A DNA stretch of 13,712 bases. Origin: Oscillospiraceae bacterium. Lineage in GTDB: Bacteria; Bacillota; Clostridia; Oscillospirales; UBA929. This document shows, in pieces, positions 6,890-13,218 of the stretch (positions are counted from its first letter, which is position 1; every line of letters begins with the position of its first letter). The position numbers were made by a program, and so were the translations under genes. The notes beneath the pieces were generated by a model. It was not told where the DNA came from and did not search any database. It worked only from the letters and a program-made list of their open reading frames with translations. The DNA is taken from NCBI GenBank assembly GCA_031258665.1, contig JAIRML010000125.1:1-13712 (forward strand). The letters are read 5' to 3'.

Positions 6890-7438
6890 GTGAAAGCCAC
6901 AGGCATCGTCAGACGCATAGACGACTTGGGGCGGGTGGTGATCCCCAAGGAAATCCGCAGAACCATGCGCATCCGTGAGGGCGACCCGTTGGAGATCTAT
7001 ACCGATAAAGAGGGCGGCGTCATCTTCCGAAAATATTCCCCGATGGGGGAACTGTCCGATTTTGCCGCGCAGGTCTGTGAGACGCTGCACAAGATCGGAG
7101 GGTTTATGAGCGCCGTCACCGACAGGGATACGGTGGTCGCCGTGTCCGGGCCGGCCAAGCGCGAGATGGTGGACAAACGCCTGAGCGAGGGCGTGGAACA
7201 GATTATGGAGGAGCGTCAGCTCTACCGCTGCCAGCAGGGGGACATCAAGGTGCCGGTCCTCGATGGGCATGAAAAGTACCATGTGGGCGTCGCGGCTCCG
7301 ATCTTGGCGGAGGGTGATGTGTCCGGCTGTGTGCTGCTCTTGGTCCCGGCGGGTGACACACCGGTCCTCATGGGAGAGACAGAATCTAAGCTTGCCCAGG
7401 TCTCGGCGGGTTTTTTGGGCCGGCAGATGGAAGTGTAG
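6890..7438 (+). CDS. spoVT: Stage V sporulation protein T, AbrB/GAF transcription regulator
   Basis: SpoVT is a DNA-binding regulator active in the forespore that tunes sigma-G-dependent genes and spore germination properties. Residues 1-52 form the AbrB-type swapped-hairpin domain, with MKATGIVRRIDDLGRVVIPK followed by EIRRTMRIREGDPLEIY, very close to known SpoVT and AbrB sequences. Residues about 55-180 form the GAF-like sensor domain of unknown ligand. The length of 182 residues fits the family (about 178). The start codon is GTG at 6890, with AGGAGGG at 6874-6880 and 9-nt spacing. It points to an endospore-forming host. It lies immediately upstream of the RNase P RNA promoter. Confidence 0.95.
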   Translation: MKATGIVRRIDDLGRVVIPKEIRRTMRIREGDPLEIYTDKEGGVIFRKYSPMGELSDFAAQVCETLHKIGGFMSAVTDRDTVVAVSGPAKREMVDKRLSEGVEQIMEERQLYRCQQGDIKVPVLDGHEKYHVGVAAPILAEGDVSGCVLLLVPAGDTPVLMGETESKLAQVSAGFLGRQMEV

Positions 7439-7448
7439 GTGAAATCTT

Positions 7449-7477
7449 TTGACTTTTACCCCGGCTGCTGGTACAAT
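7449..7477 (+). promoter_or_regulatory. Promoter of the RNase P RNA gene
   Basis: TTGACT (7449-7454) and TACAAT (7472-7477) are 17 nt apart, a near-consensus sigma-A promoter. The predicted start at about 7484-7485 coincides with the first base that can join helix P1 of the RNA, which supports both calls. Confidence 0.9.
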
Positions 7478-7484
7478 ATTGAGG

Positions 7485-7852
7485 GCGAGTAAGCCGGGCA
7501 GTCGCGTGCGCAGCGCCGAAAGGCCGCGCACGAGGAAAGTCCGAGCTCCATAGGGCAAGGATAACGGGTAACGCCCGCCGGAGGCGACTCCAGGAATAGT
7601 GCAACAGAGATATACCGCCCGGTAGTTGCTGGCGAGACATCGCGTAACGTCTGGGTAAGGGTGGAAAGGCGAGGTAAGAGCTCACCGGCGCCCGGGAGAC
7701 CGGGCGACCCTGTAAACTCTATCCGGAGCAACACCGCTCAGTGGGACACAAGGCTGGCCCGGCCGTCCCCACAGGTGGCTGGAGCCATGTGGCAACGCAT
7801 GGCCTAGATAGATGACTGTTCAAGACAGAACTCGGCTTACAGACTTACTCGC
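7485..7852 (+). ncRNA. rnpB: RNase P RNA, bacterial class A
   Basis: This is the catalytic RNA that matures the 5' ends of tRNAs. Conserved regions appear in order: AAGCCGGGCAGTCGC at the 5' end, GAGGAAAGTCC (7532-7542), ACAGAGATATACCGCC (about 7604-7619), GGGTGGAAAGGCGAGG (about 7660-7675) with AAGAGCTCACCG, and TAGATAGATGACTG (7806-7819) followed by ACAGAACTCGGCTTA (about 7826-7840). The ends pair as helix P1, GCGAGTAAG (7485-7493) with CTTACTCGC (7844-7852). The total of about 368 nt and the arrangement fit class A. Exact ends are inferred from P1 pairing and the promoter. Any frames read across this RNA are not genes. Confidence 0.96.
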
Positions 7853-7855
7853 CGG

Positions 7856-7889
7856 CCGCGCGCGGGGGGCTTTTGTCCCCCGCGCGCGG
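7856..7889 (+). terminator. Very GC-rich hairpin after rnpB, possible terminator without T-tract
   Basis: CCGCGCGCGGGGG(G) (7856-7869) pairs with (T)CCCCCGCGCGCGG (7876-7889) over 13 or 14 bp with a CTTTTG loop. It starts 4 nt after the end of rnpB. The following bases are TGTCAAATCG, with no T-run, so if it terminates rnpB it is not a classical intrinsic terminator. Confidence 0.55.
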
Positions 7890-7910
7890 TGTCAAATCGC
7901 CGCCGCAACA

Positions 7911-7935
7911 GCCGGCGCACGGACCGTGCGCCGGC
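7911..7935 (+). other. Perfect 10-bp palindrome upstream of the uracil-DNA glycosylase start
   Basis: GCCGGCGCAC (7911-7920) and GTGCGCCGGC (7926-7935) are perfect inverted repeats around GGACC. The palindrome ends 9 nt before the favoured GTG start of the next gene, with AGAGAGAGG between. It could be a second terminator arm for rnpB or an operator for the downstream gene; nothing in the sequence decides this. Confidence 0.5.
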
Positions 7936-7944
7936 AGAGAGAGG

Positions 7945-8523
7945 GTGACGCGTCTGCTTTCTTGGGAAGCCTTGGAGTCCTCGGTGCGGGGCTGCGCGCG
8001 CTGCGCGCTGGCGGAGACCAGGCAAAATGTCGTCTTTGGCGTGGGCCGGCGGGACACCGGCGTGATGTTCATCGGGGAGGGTCCCGGGCAGCAGGAGGAC
8101 CTCACCGGTGAACCCTTTGTGGGCCGGGCGGGCAAGCTGCTCGACGATATGCTGACGGTCATCGGGCTCGACCGCACGCGCGTCTATATCGCCAACATCG
8201 TCAAGTGCCGCCCGCCGGGAAACCGCGATCCGCTCGGGGTGGAGCAGGACGCCTGCATCGGCTGGCTGCGCAACCAGGTCGCGCTGATTCACCCCAAAAT
8301 CATCGTCTGTCTGGGGCGTATCGCGGCCATGCGCATCATCAAAGAGGATTTTAAGATCACCCGCGAACACGGTGTGATTTTTCCGCGCGGCGACTATCGG
8401 CTCATGGCCACCTTCCACCCCTCGTTTCTGCTGCGCGACCCGCGCCGGCGCCCGGAGGCCTTTGACGACCTGAAGATCTTGGAGGCCGCCATCTTGGAGT
8501 GCTGCCCCGAAACGCTGGTGTAA
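7945..8523 (+). CDS. Family 4 uracil-DNA glycosylase (4Fe-4S)
   Basis: This repair enzyme removes uracil from DNA produced by cytosine deamination or dUTP misincorporation. About 192 residues. Four cysteines suited to a 4Fe-4S cluster are present: Cys17 and Cys20 (CARC), Cys88 and Cys104 (15 residues between). The active-site motif GEGPGQQED is at 44-52, followed by GEPFVGRAGKLLDDML, and the second motif HPSFLLRDP is at 158-166. The start is uncertain. The GTG at 7945 places the family-typical SWEALE close to the N-terminus but its purine-rich AGAGAGAGG (7936-7944) is too near. A TTG at 7873 would add 24 atypical residues and lies in the loop of the hairpin after rnpB. It is followed by an intergenic repeat cluster. 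Confidence 0.92.
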   Translation: MTRLLSWEALESSVRGCARCALAETRQNVVFGVGRRDTGVMFIGEGPGQQEDLTGEPFVGRAGKLLDDMLTVIGLDRTRVYIANIVKCRPPGNRDPLGVEQDACIGWLRNQVALIHPKIIVCLGRIAAMRIIKEDFKITREHGVIFPRGDYRLMATFHPSFLLRDPRRRPEAFDDLKILEAAILECCPETLV

Positions 8524-8544
8524 ACCCGACAGAGTGAACCCTCG

Positions 8545-8610
8545 ATGGTACTTTGTTGCCGCGAAGCGGCAACAAAAAAACAGAAATCTGGGTTGTGGGT
8601 TGCAGGTGCA
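8545..8610 (-). repeat. Palindromic intergenic repeat, copy 2
   Basis: Read on the minus strand this copies the element at 3699-3764 almost block for block: CCTGCAACCCA, ACCCA, ATTTCTG, a T-run, then TTGTTGCCGC-TTC-GCGGCAACAA and GTACCATCGA. The core stem (8553-8575) is a perfect 10 bp here. On this copy the outer end forms a further perfect palindrome, GTGGGTTGCA-GG-TGCAACCCAC (8595-8616), joining it to copy 3. No T-run follows the core hairpin on either strand. Confidence 0.75.
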
Positions 8611-8616
8611 ACCCAC

Positions 8617-8657
8617 GTGGGTGCCTTGTTGCCGCGAAGCGGCAGCAAAAAACAAGA
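8617..8657 (-). repeat. Palindromic intergenic repeat, copy 3 (shorter)
   Basis: On the minus strand this reads ATTCTTG, a T-run, TGCTGCCGC-TTC-GCGGCAACAAGG and CAC, matching copies 1 and 2 through the hairpin and the T-run. Its stem (8626-8648) carries one G-T pair in place of a Watson-Crick pair, so pairing survives despite sequence change. Beyond the ATTCTTG block it diverges. It is in the same orientation as copy 2, about 73 bp away. Confidence 0.7.
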
Positions 8658-8661
8658 ATAT

Positions 8662-8696
8662 GCCCGACCTTCGCGCAGTGCGGGGCCGGGCTTTTT
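8662..8696 (+). terminator. Probable terminator for the uracil-DNA glycosylase gene
   Basis: GCCCGACC (8662-8669) pairs with GGCCGGGC (8684-8691) with one mismatch, followed by TTTTT (8692-8696). It lies downstream of the two repeat copies and upstream of the P-loop gene. A 16-nt direct duplication, CGCGCAGTGCGGGGCC, begins in its loop (8672-8687) and recurs at 8699-8714. Confidence 0.6.
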
Positions 8697-8783
8697 GCCG
8701 CGCAGTGCGGGGCCATCTCCCTCACCACGGCTCTCCGGGGCGCATAAGATAGGGTAAATGTCAGGAATTATGGAGGGAACATC

Positions 8784-9851
8784 ATGTCGACAGAATTCTT
8801 TTTGGGCGCCAACACCCCGGCAGGGTTTTACTCATTATACGACGGGCTCATCGACCTGGATACCGCACGGGAGGTCATTGTGCTCAAAGGGAGCCCCGGC
8901 TGCGGGAAATCCACTTTCATGCGCCGCGTCGGCGCGCTGGTGGCCGCCGCCGGCCACAGCGTCGAATCCATTCTCTGCTCCTCCGACCCCGACTCGCTGG
9001 ACGGCGTGATTTTCCCCGGCCTAAAGGCCGCCGTCGTCGACGGCACCGCGCCCCATGTGGTGGAGCCCGTTTTCCCGTTGGCGGTCGAGCGCTACTGCAA
9101 CCTGGGCGCACACTGTGACATCGGCGCCGTCAAAGCGCACCGGGCGGACATCCAGCGGTTGATCCGCGCGATCCGCCCGTGTTACGCGCGCGCCACCCGC
9201 TGCCTATCCGCCGCGCGCGCACTGGAAGACGACATGTTCAATTGCGTGTTGAGCGGCGCGGCACTGGACACACTGGCGCGCCGCGCGCGGGGGATCATAA
9301 GCCGGGAGATCAGACCCGGGTCCGGCGCGGCGCTCACAAAACGTTTCCTCAGCGCCATCACGCCGCGTGGTCTGCTCTGCCGCTACGAGACGGCACACGC
9401 CCTCTGCCCGCGCCTCTACGAATTGAACGACGACTACGGGCTGGCGCATATGATACTCTCCCCCATTCTGGAAGCGGCGCTCGCCGCCGGGCAGGAGGCC
9501 ATCGCCTGCTACAGCCCGATGAACCCGGCTCATCAGCTCGAGCATGTGCTGCTCCCCGGACTGGGGGTCGGCTTTGTCTCCTCCGGGCGTCTGCACGCCC
9601 ACGAGGGCAAGCCCTTCCGCCGCCTGCGACTAAACGCCTGCCTGGACCCGGAGCCGCTACGCCGCCTGCGCGTCCGCCTGCGCTTCTTGCACAAAACCGA
9701 GCGCGCCCTGCTGGGCGAAGCGGTGGATGCGCTGGCCGAGGCCAAGCGTATCCACGACGAACTGGAGGACTGCTACCGCCCCCACATGGACTTCGCCTCC
9801 GTCAACCGCCGCGCCGACCAAATCGCCGCCTGTCTCCTGCAGGAAGCCTAG
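8784..9851 (+). CDS. P-loop NTPase of unknown function (PRK06851-like)
   Basis: A 355-residue soluble protein resembling a family of hypothetical clostridial ATPases. Residues 7-22 (LGANTPAGFYSLYDGL) and a Walker A, GSPGCGKST (36-44), open the first domain, which continues with DSLDGVIFPGLKAAVVDGT and APHVVEP. The second half starts the same way (AITPRGLL, 191-198) and repeats the layout: YELNDDYGLAHMILSPIL aligns with VLKGSPGCGKSTFMRRV, and QLEHVLLPGLGVGFVSSG with DSLDGVIFPGLKAAVVDG. The second copy has lost the P-loop glycines and lysine. ATP or GTP binding in the first half is likely; the biological role is unknown. ATG 8784 has GGAGGG at 8772-8777 with 6-nt spacing. It is convergent with the minus-strand operon, which ends at 9905. 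Confidence 0.85.
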   Translation: MSTEFFLGANTPAGFYSLYDGLIDLDTAREVIVLKGSPGCGKSTFMRRVGALVAAAGHSVESILCSSDPDSLDGVIFPGLKAAVVDGTAPHVVEPVFPLAVERYCNLGAHCDIGAVKAHRADIQRLIRAIRPCYARATRCLSAARALEDDMFNCVLSGAALDTLARRARGIISREIRPGSGAALTKRFLSAITPRGLLCRYETAHALCPRLYELNDDYGLAHMILSPILEAALAAGQEAIACYSPMNPAHQLEHVLLPGLGVGFVSSGRLHAHEGKPFRRLRLNACLDPEPLRRLRVRLRFLHKTERALLGEAVDALAEAKRIHDELEDCYRPHMDFASVNRRADQIAACLLQEA

Positions 9852-9858
9852 GGCTCTG

Positions 9859-9892
9859 CCGCAGGGCACAGCGCCCGGCGCGTGCCCTGCGG
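9859..9892. terminator. Symmetrical hairpin between convergent operons
   Basis: CCGCAGGGCAC (9859-9869) and GTGCCCTGCGG (9882-9892) form a perfect 11-bp stem; the loop can extend it with GCGC/GCGC around CCG. It lies between the stop of the P-loop gene (9851) and the end of the minus-strand ABC operon (9905), where it could serve both. No T-run follows on either strand, so intrinsic termination is not certain. Confidence 0.55.
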
Positions 9893-9904
9893 TGTTGGCT
9901 GACG

Positions 9905-10594
9905 TTATTGCGCAGCAACATACACTTCAAAAACACGTTTTTTCAAGGCGAGAAACATCTCCAGCGACTGCTTATCGCGGACAAAAACCTCATTTTCCAT
10001 CATCTGCCCGTATGTGGGGCCCAGGATAGAATCGTATTCGTTTGAATTCGGAATTACATTTTCTACATCGGCGAAATTAAAATACGGTATTCTGTATGCC
10101 GCTCCATATGTCGGATCTATGTAATAATATAAATTGCCGTCCTCTTTCCAGCCGACAGGCCTCTCCCACTCTTGCATAAAGACTAAGTAATCGTCTCCCT
10201 GTTGCATGAAATTAACCGTGCCGAAGGACAATGCTTTCACTTCCGCATCAAAATATGAGATGAAAATGTACCGGACCGTCTTTCCGACAAGGGATGCGTC
10301 GCCTTTATATACATCCTGCACCGTGCATTCCATCAATGTGACATTATAATGCTGCCACATGCGCCCTGTGGCGGTTGCCTTGACAACCACGGGCATATCG
10401 TCATATGATTGAAGAAACAATTCCGCATCAGAAAGAGAAACGGCATACAGCGCATTGTAAAGATTATAATCCGCAACCATTGAAAAATCATCAGGTATGT
10501 CTTTCGTCACATCTGTGTGCGTCGTTTTTGCGCCAATATTGACGATGGCAACAACCAACAGAATGATTAACCAGGTGAGAATCCATCTTTTCAT
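9905..10594 (-). CDS. Membrane-anchored extracytoplasmic protein of unknown function in an ABC operon
   Basis: I do not recognise a named family. The 229 residues begin with a short basic end and one hydrophobic helix (MKRWILTWLIILLVVAIVNIG, about 4-20, here split at the first Trp for reading) with no lipobox or clear cleavage site, so the rest is probably outside the membrane and anchored. Residues about 71-115 (VVVKATATGRM, then LMECTVQDVYKGD and GKTVRYIFI) follow the 'xVxxVYKGD...GxxIxI' pattern of small beta-barrel modules in Gram-positive exported proteins. The start overlaps the end of the ABC ATPase gene by 4 nt (ATGA on the minus strand), with AGGGGAG as ribosome binding site, so the product is probably made with the transporter and may be its accessory or immunity-type component (inference). 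It is the last gene of the operon. Confidence 0.75.
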   Translation of the reverse strand: MKRWILTWLIILLVVAIVNIGAKTTHTDVTKDIPDDFSMVADYNLYNALYAVSLSDAELFLQSYDDMPVVVKATATGRMWQHYNVTLMECTVQDVYKGDASLVGKTVRYIFISYFDAEVKALSFGTVNFMQQGDDYLVFMQEWERPVGWKEDGNLYYYIDPTYGAAYRIPYFNFADVENVIPNSNEYDSILGPTYGQMMENEVFVRDKQSLEMFLALKKRVFEVYVAAQ

Positions 10595-11265
10595 ATTGCG
10601 CCGCTCCCCTGTATATACTCTTCCCGGTGAATGATTTCGGATATGTGTCCTCCATCCATGCGAAAAATTACATCACACAGCAAATCAATATCCTCACGGC
10701 TGTGGCTGGCGATTAAAATGGTCGCACTGCGCGCTTTTTCTTCCTGCAAAATGGACCGAATGAGCTCTACACCATCTTGGTCAAGTGCATTCGTCGGCTC
10801 ATCCAATACCAAAAGATCGGGAGATTCCATCAACGCTTGCGCCAAAACAATGCGTTGCTTCATGCCCAAAGAGTATTTGCGTACAGGGCGCTTATCTTCA
10901 GGGTCCAAGCCCACACGGACAATGGCGGCCCTTATCTGTTCGTCCGTGAGTGTGTTTTTGATTTTCGACAACATTCGTAAATTTTTGAACCCCGTAAATT
11001 CTGGCAGGAGGCCAATATTTTCGATCACCAGACCGATGTTTTGCGGAAATGACAGATCCCGCCCCAGCAGCTTTCCCTGGACCCAAACTTCTCCGGAAGT
11101 GGGATGGATCAGCCCGCTGACAGCGCGAAACAGCATTGTTTTACCCGCGCCGTTTCGTCCTATAAAACCGTAAATATGCGCGGCAGGAAGCGAAAAACTG
11201 ATGTCGCTCAGCACCGCTTTCCCGTTGAGTATTTTGGTAAGATTTTTAACTTCTAAAAAATTCAT
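10591..11265 (-). CDS. ABC transporter ATP-binding protein, BcrA/LanF-like
   Basis: The 224-residue nucleotide-binding subunit has Walker A GRNGAGKT (36-43), signature YSLGMKQR (131-138, in place of LSGGQ, as in drug- and bacteriocin-resistance ABC proteins), Walker B LLVLDEPT (151-158), D-loop NALD (159-162) and switch His188 (ASHSR). At the Q-loop the sequence is GLVIENIGLLPEFTG, with Glu82 where most ABC ATPases have Gln. A glutamate 'E-loop' is described for lantibiotic-immunity LanF proteins, which supports placement near that subfamily but does not prove the substrate. ATG 11265 is preceded on the minus strand by AAAGG about 9 nt upstream. It lies 24 nt after the second permease gene and overlaps the next gene by 4 nt. 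Confidence 0.94.
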   Translation of the reverse strand: MNFLEVKNLTKILNGKAVLSDISFSLPAAHIYGFIGRNGAGKTMLFRAVSGLIHPTSGEVWVQGKLLGRDLSFPQNIGLVIENIGLLPEFTGFKNLRMLSKIKNTLTDEQIRAAIVRVGLDPEDKRPVRKYSLGMKQRIVLAQALMESPDLLVLDEPTNALDQDGVELIRSILQEEKARSATILIASHSREDIDLLCDVIFRMDGGHISEIIHREEYIQGSGAI

Positions 11266-11289
11266 TGTAAAATCAACCTTTCTGTACCG

Positions 11290-12204
11290 CTAACGACTCT
11301 CCTCGTCCACCAAAGAGATGTCCCGTTTCCGCAGGAAAAACCAGCCGGACAGGACCGCAACGAGCGCAAATATCGGCAAAAGAACCACGCAAAATTCCCA
11401 TTTTGGCAGATTGTCTATGACAAAGGCAGTGCCGCGGTGTTGGTATTCGTAAAGGGCAAACGAAGGCGGGGATGTGTGCCAGTTCGGAATCACGGAAGAA
11501 AAAGGATTCAACCAAAAGAGGAGAGACAATGGAAAGGGGAAAACATAATTGGTATTTTGCCGGCTGTCTTTATATCCCCAGCTGGCTCCCGACATCTGTG
11601 TATTGATGACAGTATAAGAAATGAGCGGCAGAAAAATGAGCGCCAGCACAGCGACATAAACCAATACGAGACCGACCGTACCCCCAAAACGGATGGAGAG
11701 AAGATTGACAGCCATCGCGATCAAAAAAAGCAGCAGAGTGGCACAAAATAAATTATATAGCAACAGAAAAACCGCGATGCCTGAAACATGCATGGGTTCC
11801 GCGCCGCCGGTGACAGCAAAAGCGAGCAGCGCGAGTGTCCCGATATAGAGCAGCGAGGAAAAGAACGCGCAAACCAACAGCTGCCCCGTCTGCTTTGCAT
11901 ACCACACACTGATTTTCCCACGGCGGACAAAGCCATACACGCCTGTAATGGAAAAATCATTGGCCATTTGCCGTGAGAACGCGACCCCGAAAACCCATAT
12001 AAAAGAAAATGCCCAAACGACATTGGGCAATCCAGCCATAGCGGGGTACACAGTCGGCACAAAAGCCATCGTAAAAAGATTCACAAAACCTGTTTTGTCC
12101 ATCAGTTCGGGAATCGCTAAAAGGCTGGTCGGCAAGATGGAGTTGAAAAATGAAAAACACGCCAAAGGGACGGCAAACAAGATAAACAGATAAACCCTTC
12201 TCAT
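11290..12204 (-). CDS. ABC-2 type transporter permease, second of two
   Basis: Integral membrane protein of 304 residues with about six hydrophobic helices (approximately 4-24, 62-78, 107-131, 143-169, 174-198 and 270-291). A polar stretch, FVRRGKISVWYAKQTGQ (92-108), before the third helix fits the R...Y..K cytoplasmic coupling segment of ABC-2 permeases. A large loop of about 70 residues (200-268) precedes the last helix and is probably extracytoplasmic. It has no ATPase domain and must work with the downstream ATPase. ATG 12204 has AGGAG on the minus strand with 8-nt spacing, and the gene starts 10 nt after the first permease. I cannot assign the substrate. Confidence 0.88.
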   Translation of the reverse strand: MRRVYLFILFAVPLACFSFFNSILPTSLLAIPELMDKTGFVNLFTMAFVPTVYPAMAGLPNVVWAFSFIWVFGVAFSRQMANDFSITGVYGFVRRGKISVWYAKQTGQLLVCAFFSSLLYIGTLALLAFAVTGGAEPMHVSGIAVFLLLYNLFCATLLLFLIAMAVNLLSIRFGGTVGLVLVYVAVLALIFLPLISYTVINTQMSGASWGYKDSRQNTNYVFPFPLSLLFWLNPFSSVIPNWHTSPPSFALYEYQHRGTAFVIDNLPKWEFCVVLLPIFALVAVLSGWFFLRKRDISLVDEESR

Positions 12205-12214
12205 CGTTTCACTC

Positions 12215-13108
12215 CTAATCCAAGAAGTCTTTGCTTTGCTTCAGCCGGGCCAGAGATGTTCCCACATAGATCAATACCGTCATGAGAACGAAAACATACC
12301 AAAACGGGTGCCATGTATCGAGAGGATGAAACGCCCCCGCCATCACATAGTGCCTATAGGAAAGGTGGACAGTCAACGCCTTGCCCCTAGAAGTCGCAAC
12401 GGTTTCGACGATCATCTCCAGCCAATTCAAAAGGATGGTGAAGAGGAAAAAAGGAGCCAAAACCAACAGCTTTGATTTGCGGACAAATAAAGAGATGCCG
12501 CCGGCGAAAACCGAGGCGACACCGGCAAAAAGGCTGTACAGAAAAGCATAAAAGAGGTCGTATAAATAGGGCGACAAGTAGAACAAACCCGGAAAATCAT
12601 GAGAATCCGTATAACGGTACGCCATTCCGTCGAGGGATCGCGCAAACCAGCCAAACAAGGATTGATTGTCGAAACTGCGGTCGCCCTCCAGCGGAAAGCC
12701 AAGCACATGCAACAGGAGACCGATGCAGAGCGGCGCGAAAAAGACGAAGAAAGTCCCGAGAAATCCAGTCGTCAGTTTGGCGCTTGCGTAGTGTTTGGCA
12801 GAAGAACGCGTATACAACAGCGCGGGCAGCCCCAAGCGCCGGTCGTCCACGGCAGAGGTGGCAAACACCATCGACACAATGACGGGCATAATCAGGATAA
12901 TAATCTCCGAAAAATGAAATTCAGTTGGTAGATAACCCATAAAGAAAAAGTGCGCCGGAGGAATGAGCTGATTGTCCCAACCCCAATAGGAGACGACATA
13001 ATAGAGATTAAAAAAGAGGCAGCAGCCCATCACAATGCCAAAACTGACTTTGAATTCCCTGCGGTGTACCATCTGTAAGAGTTGATATCGAATCATACGC
13101 AAAAACAT
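12215..13108 (-). CDS. ABC-2 type transporter permease, first of two
   Basis: Integral membrane protein of 297 residues with about six hydrophobic helices (approximately 22-41, 68-86, 113-136, 186-208, 212-232 and 269-286). DDRRLGLPALLYTRSSAKHY (88-107) followed by ASAK is the typical cytoplasmic segment between helices 2 and 3 of ABC-2 permeases, with R...Y...K spacing. It shares layout with the next gene, so the pair probably forms a heterodimeric channel. ATG 13108 is chosen because AGGAGG (complement of 13116-13121) precedes it by 7 nt; the frame is open to an ATG at 13150, but that one lies in the loop of a terminator hairpin. The gene begins immediately after two tandem hairpins. Confidence 0.88.
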   Translation of the reverse strand: MFLRMIRYQLLQMVHRREFKVSFGIVMGCCLFFNLYYVVSYWGWDNQLIPPAHFFFMGYLPTEFHFSEIIILIMPVIVSMVFATSAVDDRRLGLPALLYTRSSAKHYASAKLTTGFLGTFFVFFAPLCIGLLLHVLGFPLEGDRSFDNQSLFGWFARSLDGMAYRYTDSHDFPGLFYLSPYLYDLFYAFLYSLFAGVASVFAGGISLFVRKSKLLVLAPFFLFTILLNWLEMIVETVATSRGKALTVHLSYRHYVMAGAFHPLDTWHPFWYVFVLMTVLIYVGTSLARLKQSKDFLD

Positions 13109-13115
13109 TACATGG

Positions 13116-13121
13116 CCTCCT
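13116..13121 (-). promoter_or_regulatory. Ribosome binding site deciding the start of the first permease
   Basis: CCTCCT on the + strand is AGGAGG on the minus strand, 7 nt before ATG 13108. It lies only 6 nt after the T-run of the terminator hairpin at 13128-13171. Confidence 0.85.
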
Positions 13122-13127
13122 GTGTTG

Positions 13128-13171
13128 AAAAAACCACCCGGGGCGCACAAAGTCGTTATGCGCCCCGGGTG
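13128..13171 (-). terminator. Strong terminator or attenuator directly before the ABC operon
   Basis: On the minus strand CACCCGGGGCGCA (13171-13159) pairs perfectly with TGCGCCCCGGGTG (13147-13135), 13 bp with an 11-nt loop, followed by G and six T residues (13133-13128). This is a canonical intrinsic terminator. With only 19 nt between the T-run and the permease ATG, there is no room for a promoter after it. Confidence 0.92.
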
Positions 13172-13183
13172 AAACGGGATACT

Positions 13184-13212
13184 AAAACAACACCGCGTGT
13201 ACCCTTGCGGTG
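13184..13212 (-). terminator. Terminator of the exported Ser/Thr-rich protein gene
   Basis: On the minus strand CACCGC (13212-13207) and GCGGTG (13196-13191) form a 6-bp stem around a 10-nt loop, followed by TTGTTTT. It starts 7 nt after the TAG stop of the upstream gene and precedes the stronger hairpin at 13128-13171. Confidence 0.65.
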
Positions 13213-13218
13213 TCCACC

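Noticed and set aside
7456..7734. Several open frames across 7386-7850 on both strands
   Set aside because: They cross the RNase P RNA, whose conserved regions and promoter explain this stretch.
7837..8655. 272-codon minus-strand frame opposite the uracil-DNA glycosylase
   Set aside because: Antisense shadow; the + strand frame holds the conserved glycosylase motifs.
3699..8657. Inverted repeat copies as ends of a composite mobile element
   Set aside because: The DNA between them holds housekeeping genes (lgt, spoVT, rnpB) and no transposase or integrase; independent scattered copies explain it better.
8534..8757. Short + strand frames through the repeat cluster (FVAAKRQQK-like translations)
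   Set aside because: They only translate the palindromic repeats; repeated peptides arise from repeated DNA and there is no ribosome binding site.
13108..13150. ATG at 13150 as start of the first permease
   Set aside because: It falls in the loop of the terminator hairpin, lacks a ribosome binding site and adds residues untypical of ABC-2 permeases; ATG 13108 has AGGAGG at good spacing.
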